The notes under the pieces were generated by a model. The model did no database searches. It worked only from the letters and a program-made list of their open reading frames with translations, and had not been told where the DNA came from. The translations under genes and the position numbers were made by a program. A DNA stretch of 64,000 nt from contig JAFOMG010000011.1 in the NCBI GenBank assembly GCA_017418975.1, forward strand, positions 248,001-312,000, read 5' to 3'. Shown here piece by piece: positions 1 to 7,257 of the stretch. This DNA comes from Sphingomonas sp. (GTDB lineage: Bacteria > Pseudomonadota > Alphaproteobacteria > Sphingomonadales > Sphingomonadaceae). Numbering within the stretch: the stretch's first letter is position 1; the number at the start of each line of letters is the position of its first letter.

Positions 1-1157
1 GCAATTCGGCGGCGGGCAGGGGGCTCGGCTCGACCGAGGGCATGGGCATCTGCCACGCCTATGCGCCGGATGGACGCTGCATCTCGCTGCTCAAGATCCT
101 GCTGACCAACAGCTGCATCTTCGACTGCCACTATTGCATCAACCGCAAGAGCTCGAACGTCCGCCGCGCCCGCTTCACGCCGGAGGAGGTGGTCGACCTC
201 ACGCTCGGCTTCTACCGGCGCAACTATATCGAGGGGCTGTTCCTTTCCTCTGGCATCATTCGTTCGAGCGACTATACGATGGAGCAGATCGTCCGCGTCG
301 CGCGGCTGCTGCGCGAGGTGCATGACTTTCGCGGCTATATCCATCTGAAGACGATTCCCGATGCCGATCCGGAGCTGGTGCGCCAGGCCGGGCTCCATGC
401 CGATCGGGTCTCGATCAATGTCGAGCTGCCGACGGTGGCGGGGCTGGTGCGGCTGGCGCCCGAAAAGTCCGCGCCCCGGATCGAAGGCGCGATGCGGGAC
501 GTCCGTGCCGCGATCGAGGACGGCGCCGATGCCGGCCGGCGCTACAAGGCCGCGCCGAAATTCGCGCCCGCCGGCCAGTCGACCCAGATGATCGTCGGTG
601 CCGATGCCGCCACCGATGGGGACATCATCGCGCGCGCGGCCGGGCTCTACGACCGGTTCCAGCTGCGGCGCGTCTATTATTCGGCGTTCAGCCCGATTCC
701 CGATGCCAGCGCCGTGCTGCCGCTCCGGCGCCCGCCGCTGATGCGCGAGCATCGGCTCTACCAGTCCGACTGGCTGATGCGCTTCTACGGCTATGCGCCG
801 CGCGAAGTGGCCGAGGCGGCGGATCCCGTCACCGGCATGCTCCCGCTCGACATCGATCCCAAGCTCGCCTGGGCGTTGAAGTTCCGCGCGCATTTTCCCG
901 TGGACGTCAACCGCGCCCCGCGCGCGGCGCTGCTCCGGGTGCCGGGGCTCGGCGTCAAGGCGATTGACGCGATCCTCGCCGCGCGCCGCTGGCGCCGGCT
1001 GCGCCTGGCCGATATCGCCCGGCTGACGGCTTCGCTCGCCAAGGTCCGCCCGTTCCTGATCGCCGAGGACTGGCGCCCGGTCGCGCTGGCCGATCGCGCC
1101 GACCTGCATGCGCTGGTCGCGCCAAGGCACGCGCAGCTCGAACTGTTCGGCGCCTGA
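1..1157 (+). CDS. Radical SAM protein, putative DNA modification/repair (5' truncated)
   Basis: The gene enters from the left edge: the frame is open from base 3, and the residues before the first Met (base 42; GRGLGSTEGMGICHAY) still read as family sequence, so the true start is outside. It matches radical SAM proteins described as putative DNA modification/repair enzymes linked to UdgX-type glycosylases (TIGR03916-like). Seen: a CxxxCxxC cluster motif (CIFDCHYC, about residue 25 counted from base 42), which binds the [4Fe-4S] cluster and SAM, and a C-terminal helix-hairpin-helix (VPGLGVKAIDAIL, near bases 939-977) suited to DNA contact. Family knowledge: reaction and substrate are unknown. 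Its usual partner, the UdgX gene, lies 3.8 kb downstream at 4952 instead of next door. Confidence 0.88.
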   Translation, partial: NSAAGRGLGSTEGMGICHAYAPDGRCISLLKILLTNSCIFDCHYCINRKSSNVRRARFTPEEVVDLTLGFYRRNYIEGLFLSSGIIRSSDYTMEQIVRVARLLREVHDFRGYIHLKTIPDADPELVRQAGLHADRVSINVELPTVAGLVRLAPEKSAPRIEGAMRDVRAAIEDGADAGRRYKAAPKFAPAGQSTQMIVGADAATDGDIIARAAGLYDRFQLRRVYYSAFSPIPDASAVLPLRRPPLMREHRLYQSDWLMRFYGYAPREVAEAADPVTGMLPLDIDPKLAWALKFRAHFPVDVNRAPRAALLRVPGLGVKAIDAILAARRWRRLRLADIARLTASLAKVRPFLIAEDWRPVALADRADLHALVAPRHAQLELFGA

Positions 1158-1179
1158 ACGCGCGGCTAGGCTCGCCGGC

Positions 1180-1590
1180 ATGAAGCTGCTCGTCGCGCTG
1201 CTCGCCTTGCTCGGTGGCTCCGGCCAGCCCGCCGAGCGTCCCGGCTATGCCGCCGGGCAGGTCTGGGAATATCGCACGCGCCCGGTCGAGCCGCGGTCGC
1301 TGCTCAAGATCCAGGCGATCGAGGCGGATCCGCGCGGCGATCCGATCTACCATGTCAGCCTGGTCGACCTCGCCATAGCCGGCGGCGAGGTGCAGCACCT
1401 GCCGGTATCGCGGCGGACCCTTGACGCGAGCGTGACCCGGCTTGCCGCGCGCCAGCCGGATTTCCCCGATCCCGCCGCGGGCATCGCGACGTGGCGCGAG
1501 GCGCGGGGCGGCGTCTTCACCATTTCGATCGCCGGGATCGTCGACATGCTCGACGCGTCGCTCCGCGAGGGGCAAGCGGAGCATCGCTAG
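1180..1590 (+). CDS. Hypothetical secreted protein, 136 aa
   Basis: A short protein that starts with a likely export signal (MKLLVALLALLGGSG) and continues as a soluble domain with a WEYRTRP segment and a conserved-looking FTISIAGIVDMLD end. I do not recognise a family. The ATG at 1180 was preferred to an upstream in-frame codon at 1108 because that one lies inside the radical SAM gene and gives no signal peptide. It follows the radical SAM gene by 22 bases on the same strand, so co-transcription is likely. A DNA-repair role cannot be inferred, since the protein looks exported. Confidence 0.6.
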   Translation: MKLLVALLALLGGSGQPAERPGYAAGQVWEYRTRPVEPRSLLKIQAIEADPRGDPIYHVSLVDLAIAGGEVQHLPVSRRTLDASVTRLAARQPDFPDPAAGIATWREARGGVFTISIAGIVDMLDASLREGQAEHR

Positions 1591-1717
1591 AGAGAACCCG
1601 GGATCGCCTCCCATATCATTGTATACAAAGGAGTTTCTCTATCTTCGCCGATCGTGATCGGCAGCGCGACTTGCTCGCGCGCCGAAGCCGGTCCGCCGGG
1701 GAATTCGCGCGAATAGC

Positions 1718-2191
1718 CTAGTCGGCGATCGGCACGAGCAGCCCGCGCTTGCCCACGCCCAGCGCGACATTGGTGGTGAAGCGGCGCACATTCGGATTGT
1801 CCGCCATCAGCCGGCTCATCAGCGCGTCATAGGCGCCGACATCGGGTGCGACGACGACCAGCACGAAATCGGCGGTGCCCGTGACGTAATAGACCTGCTG
1901 GACCTGCTCCTCCGCGGCCAGCCATTGGCGCAGCCGGGCGATCAGCTCGGGGCGCTCGCGCTCGATCTCCAGCGCTGCCAGGAAGAAATTGGGCTTCCCC
2001 ACCTTGAGCGGATCGACCACGGCGATCTCGCCCAGGATCACGCCCGTCGCGCGCAGCCGCTTGAGCCGCCGCTGCACCGCCGAGGCCGAAAGCCCGACCT
2101 GTCCGGCCAGGGCTTCGGCGGTCTGCGCCGCGTCGCGCTGGACCAGGGCGAGGAGCCTGCGGTCGAAGGGGTCGAGATCGGATCGGGCCAT
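1718..2191 (-). CDS. Lrp/AsnC family transcriptional regulator
   Basis: 157 aa, the usual size for the family. The N-terminal winged helix-turn-helix (residues about 5-55: LDPFDRRLLALVQRD, LAGQVGLSASAVQRRLKRL) is followed by an RAM/AsnC ligand-binding domain (YYVTGTADFVLVVVAPD). The start at 2191 (MARSDLDPFDRR) gives the canonical N terminus; the longer open frame upstream has no homology. It is divergent from the VOC protein gene at 2300, and the 108-base gap probably holds both promoters. Such regulators commonly control the divergent neighbour and themselves, with an amino acid or small ligand as effector; the ligand here is unknown. Confidence 0.9.
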   Translation of the reverse strand: MARSDLDPFDRRLLALVQRDAAQTAEALAGQVGLSASAVQRRLKRLRATGVILGEIAVVDPLKVGKPNFFLAALEIERERPELIARLRQWLAAEEQVQQVYYVTGTADFVLVVVAPDVGAYDALMSRLMADNPNVRRFTTNVALGVGKRGLLVPIAD

Positions 2192-2299
2192 CGGCCGCAC
2201 CCTAGCGTGCAAATGCGCCGAAATCCGCCGATTCGACTCCCCTATTCGCGGAAAAGCCGCGCGGGCGCGCCCGTATCTCCCGGGGCGAAGGAGAATGTC

Positions 2300-2659
2300 A
2301 TGATCGACCATATCGAGATCCGCACCACCCGCCTGGCCGAGAGCTTGGCCTTCTATGCCGATGCCCTGGCACCGCTCGGCTATACCCAGAAGGTCGACGG
2401 CCCGGCCAAGGGCTTCGGCAATGATTCCGCGCTCGACCTGTTCCTGGTCGAAGGCGAGGCGCCGTCCGACCTCCACTTCGCCTTTGCCGCGCCCGATCGC
2501 GCCACGGTCGACCGAATCTATGCCGCCGGCCGCGATGCCGGCCATGTCCTCGATCGCGCGCCCGCGCTCGCCCCGCACATCCATCCCAATTATTACGCCG
2601 GATATCTTCGCGATCCCGATGGGCGGCTGATCGAATTCGTCTGCCACGGACCTAATTGA
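2300..2659 (+). CDS. VOC family protein (glyoxalase/bleomycin-resistance fold)
   Basis: 119 aa single vicinal-oxygen-chelate domain. MIDHIEIRTTRLAESLAFYADAL at the N terminus is the first beta-alpha-beta module, and the C-terminal YLRDPDGRLIEFVCH is the second, with the usual D/N-GxxIE signature. His4 and the Glu of the last strand are candidate metal ligands. GAAGGAGA about 7 bases upstream of the ATG is a good ribosome-binding site. The gene is divergent from the Lrp regulator, which may control it. The substrate is unknown; small VOC proteins include isomerases, dioxygenases and resistance proteins. Confidence 0.85.
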   Translation: MIDHIEIRTTRLAESLAFYADALAPLGYTQKVDGPAKGFGNDSALDLFLVEGEAPSDLHFAFAAPDRATVDRIYAAGRDAGHVLDRAPALAPHIHPNYYAGYLRDPDGRLIEFVCHGPN

Positions 2660-2722
2660 CAGGCCTGTCAATTTCTCCCGATCGGCGTATCATCTTCAAA
2701 AATACGCAAGAGGGAGAGAGGG

Positions 2723-3913
2723 ATGCTTCGATTCTGCGCGCTCGCGACGGTGCTGCTCGCCGTCACTCCGGCCCTGGCCCGCGACCTTGTCGTCGAGGCT
2801 GGCCCCAATGCCCAGGAACGGCTCCAGTCCGCGCTGCTCGACGCCAGGCCGGGCGACACCGTCCGCATCGGCGCCGGCCGCTTCGAGCTGACCGACGGGC
2901 TCAGCCTCGACGTGAACGGCGTCACGGTGCGCGGCGCCGGGGCCGAGCGGACGGTGCTCAGCTTCAAGGGGCAGCTGGGCGCGGGCGAGGGGCTGCTGGT
3001 CACTTCGGACGATGTGGTGCTGCGCGACTTCGCGGTGGAGGATTCGAAGGGCGACGGCATCAAGTCCAAGGGAGCCGACCGGATCGTCTACAAGAATGTC
3101 CGCGTCGAATGGACCGGCGGGCCCAAGGCGACCAACGGCGCCTATGGCGTCTATCCGGTCGAGAGCGAGGATGTGCTGATCGACGGCGTCACCGTTAAGG
3201 GCGCTTCGGATGCGGGCATCTATGTCGGCCAGTCCAACCGGATCGTCGTGCGCAATTCCACCGCGATGTACAATGTCGCCGGGATCGAGATCGAGAATAG
3301 CGGCTTTGCCGAAGTCACCAACAATCTCGCCACCCACAACACCGGCGGCATCCTGGTGTTCGACCTGCCCGCCCTGCCCCGGCGCGGGGCCGGCTGGGTG
3401 AAGGTGCACGGCAACAGGGCGATCGACAACGATACCCCCAATTTCGCCCCGCCCGGCAACACCGTCGCCACTGTCCCCACCGGCACCGGCGTGCTGGTGA
3501 TGGCCGAGAACGACGTCAGCGTGACCAGCAACGAACTCAGCGGCAACGGCACCGCCAACATCATGGTCGTCGCCTATCGCCAGCCCTTCGAGGACAAGGG
3601 CTATGATCCCTATCCCCGCAACATCCGCCTCGCCGGCAACAAGCATGGCCGGGCCGGCTTCGCCCCCGCCATGCCCGGCGGCAAGGAGCTTGCGGCGGCG
3701 CTGGGCGGCGCGCTGCCGCCCGTCTTCTGGGACGGCACCGGCGGCGACAAGGTGCGCCTCACCGGGGATGACGGACCGGTGCTGACCCTGGGTCTTGCGC
3801 TCGGCGCCGGCATCGAGACCGCCAGGCCGCAGATGATCAAGCTCGACAACGCGGCCCCGCCGCCCTGGCAGAGCTTCAAGCTCCCGCCCGCGATGGAGGC
3901 CGCCGCCAAATGA
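2723..3913 (+). CDS. Secreted parallel beta-helix repeat protein
   Basis: 396 aa. A Sec signal (MLRFCALATVLLAVTPALA) is followed by a right-handed parallel beta-helix: a pectin-lyase-like first coil (QERLQSALLDARPGDTVRIGAG) and repeated turns with stacked Asn/Gly/Val residues such as NRIVVRNSTAMYNVAGIEI, AEVTNNLATHNTGGILVFD and NDVSVTSNELSGNGTANI. It resembles the TIGR03805 group (parallel beta-helix repeat-containing), which is found with a diheme cytochrome; that cytochrome gene follows with a 4-base overlap (ATGA at 3910). RBS: AGGGAGAGAGG just upstream. The protein is probably periplasmic; no enzymatic activity is established and no obvious polysaccharide lyase catalytic site stands out. 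Confidence 0.85.
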   Translation: MLRFCALATVLLAVTPALARDLVVEAGPNAQERLQSALLDARPGDTVRIGAGRFELTDGLSLDVNGVTVRGAGAERTVLSFKGQLGAGEGLLVTSDDVVLRDFAVEDSKGDGIKSKGADRIVYKNVRVEWTGGPKATNGAYGVYPVESEDVLIDGVTVKGASDAGIYVGQSNRIVVRNSTAMYNVAGIEIENSGFAEVTNNLATHNTGGILVFDLPALPRRGAGWVKVHGNRAIDNDTPNFAPPGNTVATVPTGTGVLVMAENDVSVTSNELSGNGTANIMVVAYRQPFEDKGYDPYPRNIRLAGNKHGRAGFAPAMPGGKELAAALGGALPPVFWDGTGGDKVRLTGDDGPVLTLGLALGAGIETARPQMIKLDNAAPPPWQSFKLPPAMEAAAK

Positions 3914-4929
3914 AGGCGCTGCTCGGCGCGGTCGCCCTGTTCGCCGCCGCGCTGCTCGGCCGGCCGGGCGGAGTGAACGACGCGGCGATCACCGGCGAGG
4001 GCTATCCCGCGCGCCTCTCCGAATTCGGCTTCTTCACCGATCTCGCGGCGCGCGCCCCGGCCCGGGGCCTGTTCCATTACGACCTCGAGACTCCGCTCTT
4101 CTCGGACTATGCGGCCAAGGAGCGCTATATCTACCTGCCCACCGGCACCCGGGCGAAATATGATCCGGACGGGCCGCTCGATCTCCCGGTCGGGGCGGCG
4201 CTGGTCAAGACTTTCGGCTATCCGGTGGACGGCCGGTTCAAGCCGCTGGAAACCCGGGTGCTGCTCCACCGGGCCGGCGGCTGGGTGCCGATACCCTATG
4301 TCTGGAACGCGGAGGGGACCGATGCGGAGGTGAAGCGCGCCGGCACGCGCATCCCCGTCGCCTTCACCGATCCGTCCGGCGAGCGGCACGCCATTTCCTA
4401 TGCCGTGCCCAACCAGAACCAGTGCAAGGATTGCCACGGCCTGGCCGGCCAGGTCACGCCGATCGGCATCAAGGCGCGCTATCTCAACCATGGCGGCCAG
4501 CTCGAGGCGATGCTGGCCGCCGGCATGCTCGACCGGCTTCCGGCGGACGCGCCCCGCGTCGCCCGCTGGGACGACCGCGCCGCGCCGCTCGACGCGCGCG
4601 CCCGTGCCTGGCTGGAGATCAACTGCGCACATTGCCACAATCCGCGGGGCGCCGCGTCCAATTCGGGCCTGTTCCTCGATCTCGTCCGTGCCGATCCCGA
4701 GCAGCGCGGGCTGTTCAAGCGCCCCACCGCCGCCGGGCGCGGGGCGGGCACGCGCGATTTCGACATCGTTCCCGGCGCGCCCGACGCCTCGATCCTGCTC
4801 TACCGGATGGAATCGACCGATCCCGGCATCGCCATGCCCGAGCTCGGCCGCGCCACCGTCCACAAGGAAGGCGTGGCGCTGGTCCGCCAATGGATCGAAT
4901 CGATGCCGAAATCCGCGCCGGGGCGTTAG
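3910..4929 (+). CDS. SO2930-family diheme c-type cytochrome
   Basis: 339 aa exported protein with two c-type haem motifs, CKDCH (about residue 173) and CAHCH (about residue 239). N-terminal hydrophobic residues (MKALLGAVALFAAALLG) act as export signal. The body matches the SO2930/HNE_0200-type family (TIGR03806-like), with conserved blocks TPLFSDYAAKERYIYLPTG, VLVKTFGY-like LVKTFGYPVDG and FKRPTAAGRG. Family knowledge: these genes occur beside a beta-helix protein gene, as here, where the start overlaps the beta-helix stop by 4 bases. The pair probably forms a periplasmic unit, but electron donor, acceptor and substrate are unknown. Confidence 0.88.
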   Translation: MKALLGAVALFAAALLGRPGGVNDAAITGEGYPARLSEFGFFTDLAARAPARGLFHYDLETPLFSDYAAKERYIYLPTGTRAKYDPDGPLDLPVGAALVKTFGYPVDGRFKPLETRVLLHRAGGWVPIPYVWNAEGTDAEVKRAGTRIPVAFTDPSGERHAISYAVPNQNQCKDCHGLAGQVTPIGIKARYLNHGGQLEAMLAAGMLDRLPADAPRVARWDDRAAPLDARARAWLEINCAHCHNPRGAASNSGLFLDLVRADPEQRGLFKRPTAAGRGAGTRDFDIVPGAPDASILLYRMESTDPGIAMPELGRATVHKEGVALVRQWIESMPKSAPGR

Positions 4930-4951
4930 AGCCCGCCAACCGGAGGGCAGA

Positions 4952-6346
4952 GTGCGCGTCGTCACCTTGGCAAGCGAAGACGATTTCGAGGGCTGGCGCG
5001 ATGCCGCGCGCGGGCTTGCCCAGGCCGGCGTCCCCCCGTCGGAAATCCTCTGGCAGGTCGGCGAGACTCCGACGGACCTGTTCGCCGGCGAAGCCGCGAT
5101 GCCGGTGGTCGCGTCCCGCGTCGTCAAGGTCCCGCCCCGGTTCCTGGACCTCGCCCGGTCGGCGATCCTGCACGGCGATCCCGCGCGCTTCGCGCTGCTC
5201 TATGCGCTGCTAGCCGACGATCCCCGCCGCATCGCCGACTCGGCCGATCCGCGCGTCCGCCGGCTCGAGGCGATGGCCCGCGAAGTCCGCCGCGACATCC
5301 ACAAGATGCGTGCCTTTGTCCGGTTCCGCGAAGTACGCGACTCCCCGCCTTTCCCGGGCATCGGCGCGCCCGGCGCCCGCTATGTCGCCTGGTTCGAGCC
5401 GGCCCATCACATCGTCCGCGCCAATGCCCGCTTCTTCGTCGAGCGGTTCGCCAATATGTGCTGGTCGATCCTCACGCCCGCGCTCTCGCTCCACTGGGAT
5501 GCCGAGGTGCTGCGCGAAGGCCCCGGCGCCAGCCGGGCGGAGGCTCCCGGCGAGGATCCGGTGGAGGACATCTGGAAGACCTATTACGCCGCGATCTTCA
5601 ATCCGGCCCGGCTGAAGACCGGTGCGATGCTCCGGGAGATGCCGCGCAAATACTGGAAAAACATGCCGGAAACCGCGTTGGTGCGGGAACTGGTCGCAAC
5701 CGCGCGCCAGCGGGAGACGGCGATGGTGGCGGCACATGTCCGGTCGGGCGGCGATGCCGATGCGGCATGGCGGGCGCTGCGCGACGAGGCGGCGCACTGC
5801 ACCCGCTGCGACCTGCACCGGCATGCCATGCGGACCGTGTTCGGCGAAGGCCCGCCCGATGCCCGGATGATGCTCGTCGGCGAGCAGCCCGGCGATCAGG
5901 AGGATCTGGCCGGTCGCCCGTTCGTCGGCCCCGCCGGGGAGATGCTCGACCGCGCCATGGCCGCGGCGGGGATCGATCGCGCCAGCGTCTACGTCACCAA
6001 CGCGGTCAAGCATTTCAAGTTCGAGCGCCGCGGCAAGCGCCGCATCCATGCGAGGCCCGATGCCGGCGAGATCCAGGCCTGCCGCTGGTGGTACGAGCAG
6101 GAACGCGCGCTGGTGAAGCCCGGGATGACCGTGGCGCTGGGCGCGTCCGCCGCCCGTCAGCTGCTCGGCAGGGCCGTGACGATCGCGGCGACGCGCGGCC
6201 GGGTGCTGGAGCTGCCCGAAGGCGGGCTCGGCTGGGTGACGATCCACCCCAGCTATCTCCTGCGCCTGCCCGACCGGGCGAAGGCGGAGGATGAATTCGC
6301 GGCGTTCGTGGAAGACCTGGCGGCGGCGGCGAAGGCTCTGGCCTAG
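4952..6346 (+). CDS. UdgX family uracil-DNA binding protein fused to DUF4130-type domain
   Basis: 464 aa from a GTG at 4952, after CGGAGGG. The first ~200 residues are the domain linked to radical SAM proteins (DUF4130/TIGR03915-like: VRRLEAMAREVRRDIHKMRAFVRFRE). The C-terminal half is a UDG superfamily domain: CTRC (Cys283/Cys286) and Cys377 as Fe-S ligands, uracil-binding GEQPGDQEDLAGRPFVGPAG (from 310), and the KRRIH loop with His366. In characterised UdgX this His becomes covalently joined to the abasic site left after uracil excision, giving a suicide complex on DNA. The position usually occupied by a fourth Cys in family-4 UDGs appears to be His354 (VKHF). Partner radical SAM gene is at 1-1157. 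Confidence 0.92.
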   Translation: MRVVTLASEDDFEGWRDAARGLAQAGVPPSEILWQVGETPTDLFAGEAAMPVVASRVVKVPPRFLDLARSAILHGDPARFALLYALLADDPRRIADSADPRVRRLEAMAREVRRDIHKMRAFVRFREVRDSPPFPGIGAPGARYVAWFEPAHHIVRANARFFVERFANMCWSILTPALSLHWDAEVLREGPGASRAEAPGEDPVEDIWKTYYAAIFNPARLKTGAMLREMPRKYWKNMPETALVRELVATARQRETAMVAAHVRSGGDADAAWRALRDEAAHCTRCDLHRHAMRTVFGEGPPDARMMLVGEQPGDQEDLAGRPFVGPAGEMLDRAMAAAGIDRASVYVTNAVKHFKFERRGKRRIHARPDAGEIQACRWWYEQERALVKPGMTVALGASAARQLLGRAVTIAATRGRVLELPEGGLGWVTIHPSYLLRLPDRAKAEDEFAAFVEDLAAAAKALA

Positions 6347-6418
6347 CCAGAGCCGCTCCGGTGCGGGCCGGGGCATTTTCAGAACTCGCGCGTTGTCATC
6401 GTCTCCAGGAGAAAGCGC

Positions 6419-6544
6419 ATGCGAATCCTGCGCATGGCCGGCGCGTTGGCGCTGGCCGTCCCGGCTATAATGGCCACCATCATCGCGGCGATCCTCACCA
6501 TCGCGGTGACCATGATCGTTCCTGATCGGATCCCAGGCCGCTGA
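6419..6544 (+). CDS. Putative small single-pass membrane protein, 41 aa
   Basis: A 41-codon frame beginning ATGCGAATCCTGCGC, with a good ribosome-binding site (AGGAGA at 6407-6412) and ending just before a strong terminator hairpin (6552-6580). The product is one hydrophobic helix (about residues 7-34, Ala/Ile/Val/Thr rich) with Arg residues at both ends (MRILRMAG..., ...DRIPGR). The combination of RBS, transmembrane segment and terminator argues for a real small gene. No homologue is recognised. Confidence 0.45.
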   Translation: MRILRMAGALALAVPAIMATIIAAILTIAVTMIVPDRIPGR

Positions 6545-6551
6545 ACCCCGG

Positions 6552-6590
6552 GCCCCGCCGCGCGTTATGCGCGGCGGGGCTTGTTCCTTG
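6552..6590 (+). terminator. Rho-independent terminator
   Basis: Perfect 12-bp stem GCCCCGCCGCGC / GCGCGGCGGGGC (6552-6563 and 6569-6580), loop GTTAT, then a T-rich tail TTGTTCCTTG. It closes the transcript of the small membrane gene and insulates the TetR operon downstream. Confidence 0.75.
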
Positions 6591-6606
6591 CAGCATCATG
6601 CAGTAT

Positions 6607-6624
6607 TGTTCGTTCGAACGAACA
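6607..6624. promoter_or_regulatory. 18-bp perfect palindrome, probable TetR operator
   Basis: TGTTCGTTCGAACGAACA is a perfect inverted repeat ending 9 bases before the ATG (6634) of the TetR gene. Position and symmetry fit an autoregulatory operator for the CecR/TetR-type repressor, so binding would silence the whole efflux operon. Binding by this regulator is inferred from location only. Confidence 0.75.
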
Positions 6625-6633
6625 GGGCTTGCG

Positions 6634-7257
6634 ATGACCAGCCAGACGCTGATCGAGACGGCGATCGACCAGTTCGGCCGCCACGGCTTCGAAGGCGCGA
6701 GCACGCGGGAGATCGCGCGCGCCTCGGGCACGGCGATGTCGTCGATCACCTATCATTTCGGCGGCAAGCAGGGGCTGTACCTCGCCGCCGCCGATCACAT
6801 CGCCGCCCGTGTCCGCGAGATCCAGGGCCCCGCGCTTGAAATCGCCCGCGAAACCGCGCGCGCCGGCACGCGCGAACAGGCGACCGAGGCGCTGCTCGCC
6901 TTGCTCGACGGCTTCGCGCTGATGATGATCCGCCCCGAATCCGAAGCCTGGTCGCTGTTCATCACGCGCGAGCAACAGGCCCCTACCGAGGCTTTCGACC
7001 GGATCTACACCGGCGTGATGCAGGAGGTCGTGGGCGTCTTCGTCGCGCTTCTTGGCCGTATCCGCACCGATCTTGGCGAGCGCGAAGTGCTGGCCATGGG
7101 GATCATGCTGTTCGGCCAGACGCTGGTGCTGCGGGTCTGCCGTGCCGCCGTCACCCGCATCCTCTCGGTAGAGACGATCGACGAGCCCACCCGGGCGCTC
7201 CTTCGCGCGCGGCTGCGCGCCAATGCCCTCTGCATCCTGTCGGAGAATGCCGCATGA
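6634..7257 (+). CDS. TetR/AcrR family regulator, CecR-like
   Basis: 207 aa. N-terminal TetR helix-turn-helix (residues about 4-50: TLIETAIDQFGRHGFEGAST, IARASGTAMSSITYHFGGKQGLY) and a C-terminal ligand domain of the CecR type (RPESEAWSLFITREQQAPTEAFDRIY, MGIMLFGQTLVLRVCR). The Met at 6634 was chosen because the earlier in-frame Met (6598) would place the 18-bp operator inside the coding region. The gene heads an operon with HlyD, dual ABC ATPase, two permeases and an outer membrane factor, the same content as the E. coli cecR/ybhGFSR set, where CecR represses drug-efflux genes. The stop overlaps the adaptor start (ATGA). Confidence 0.9.
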   Translation: MTSQTLIETAIDQFGRHGFEGASTREIARASGTAMSSITYHFGGKQGLYLAAADHIAARVREIQGPALEIARETARAGTREQATEALLALLDGFALMMIRPESEAWSLFITREQQAPTEAFDRIYTGVMQEVVGVFVALLGRIRTDLGEREVLAMGIMLFGQTLVLRVCRAAVTRILSVETIDEPTRALLRARLRANALCILSENAA

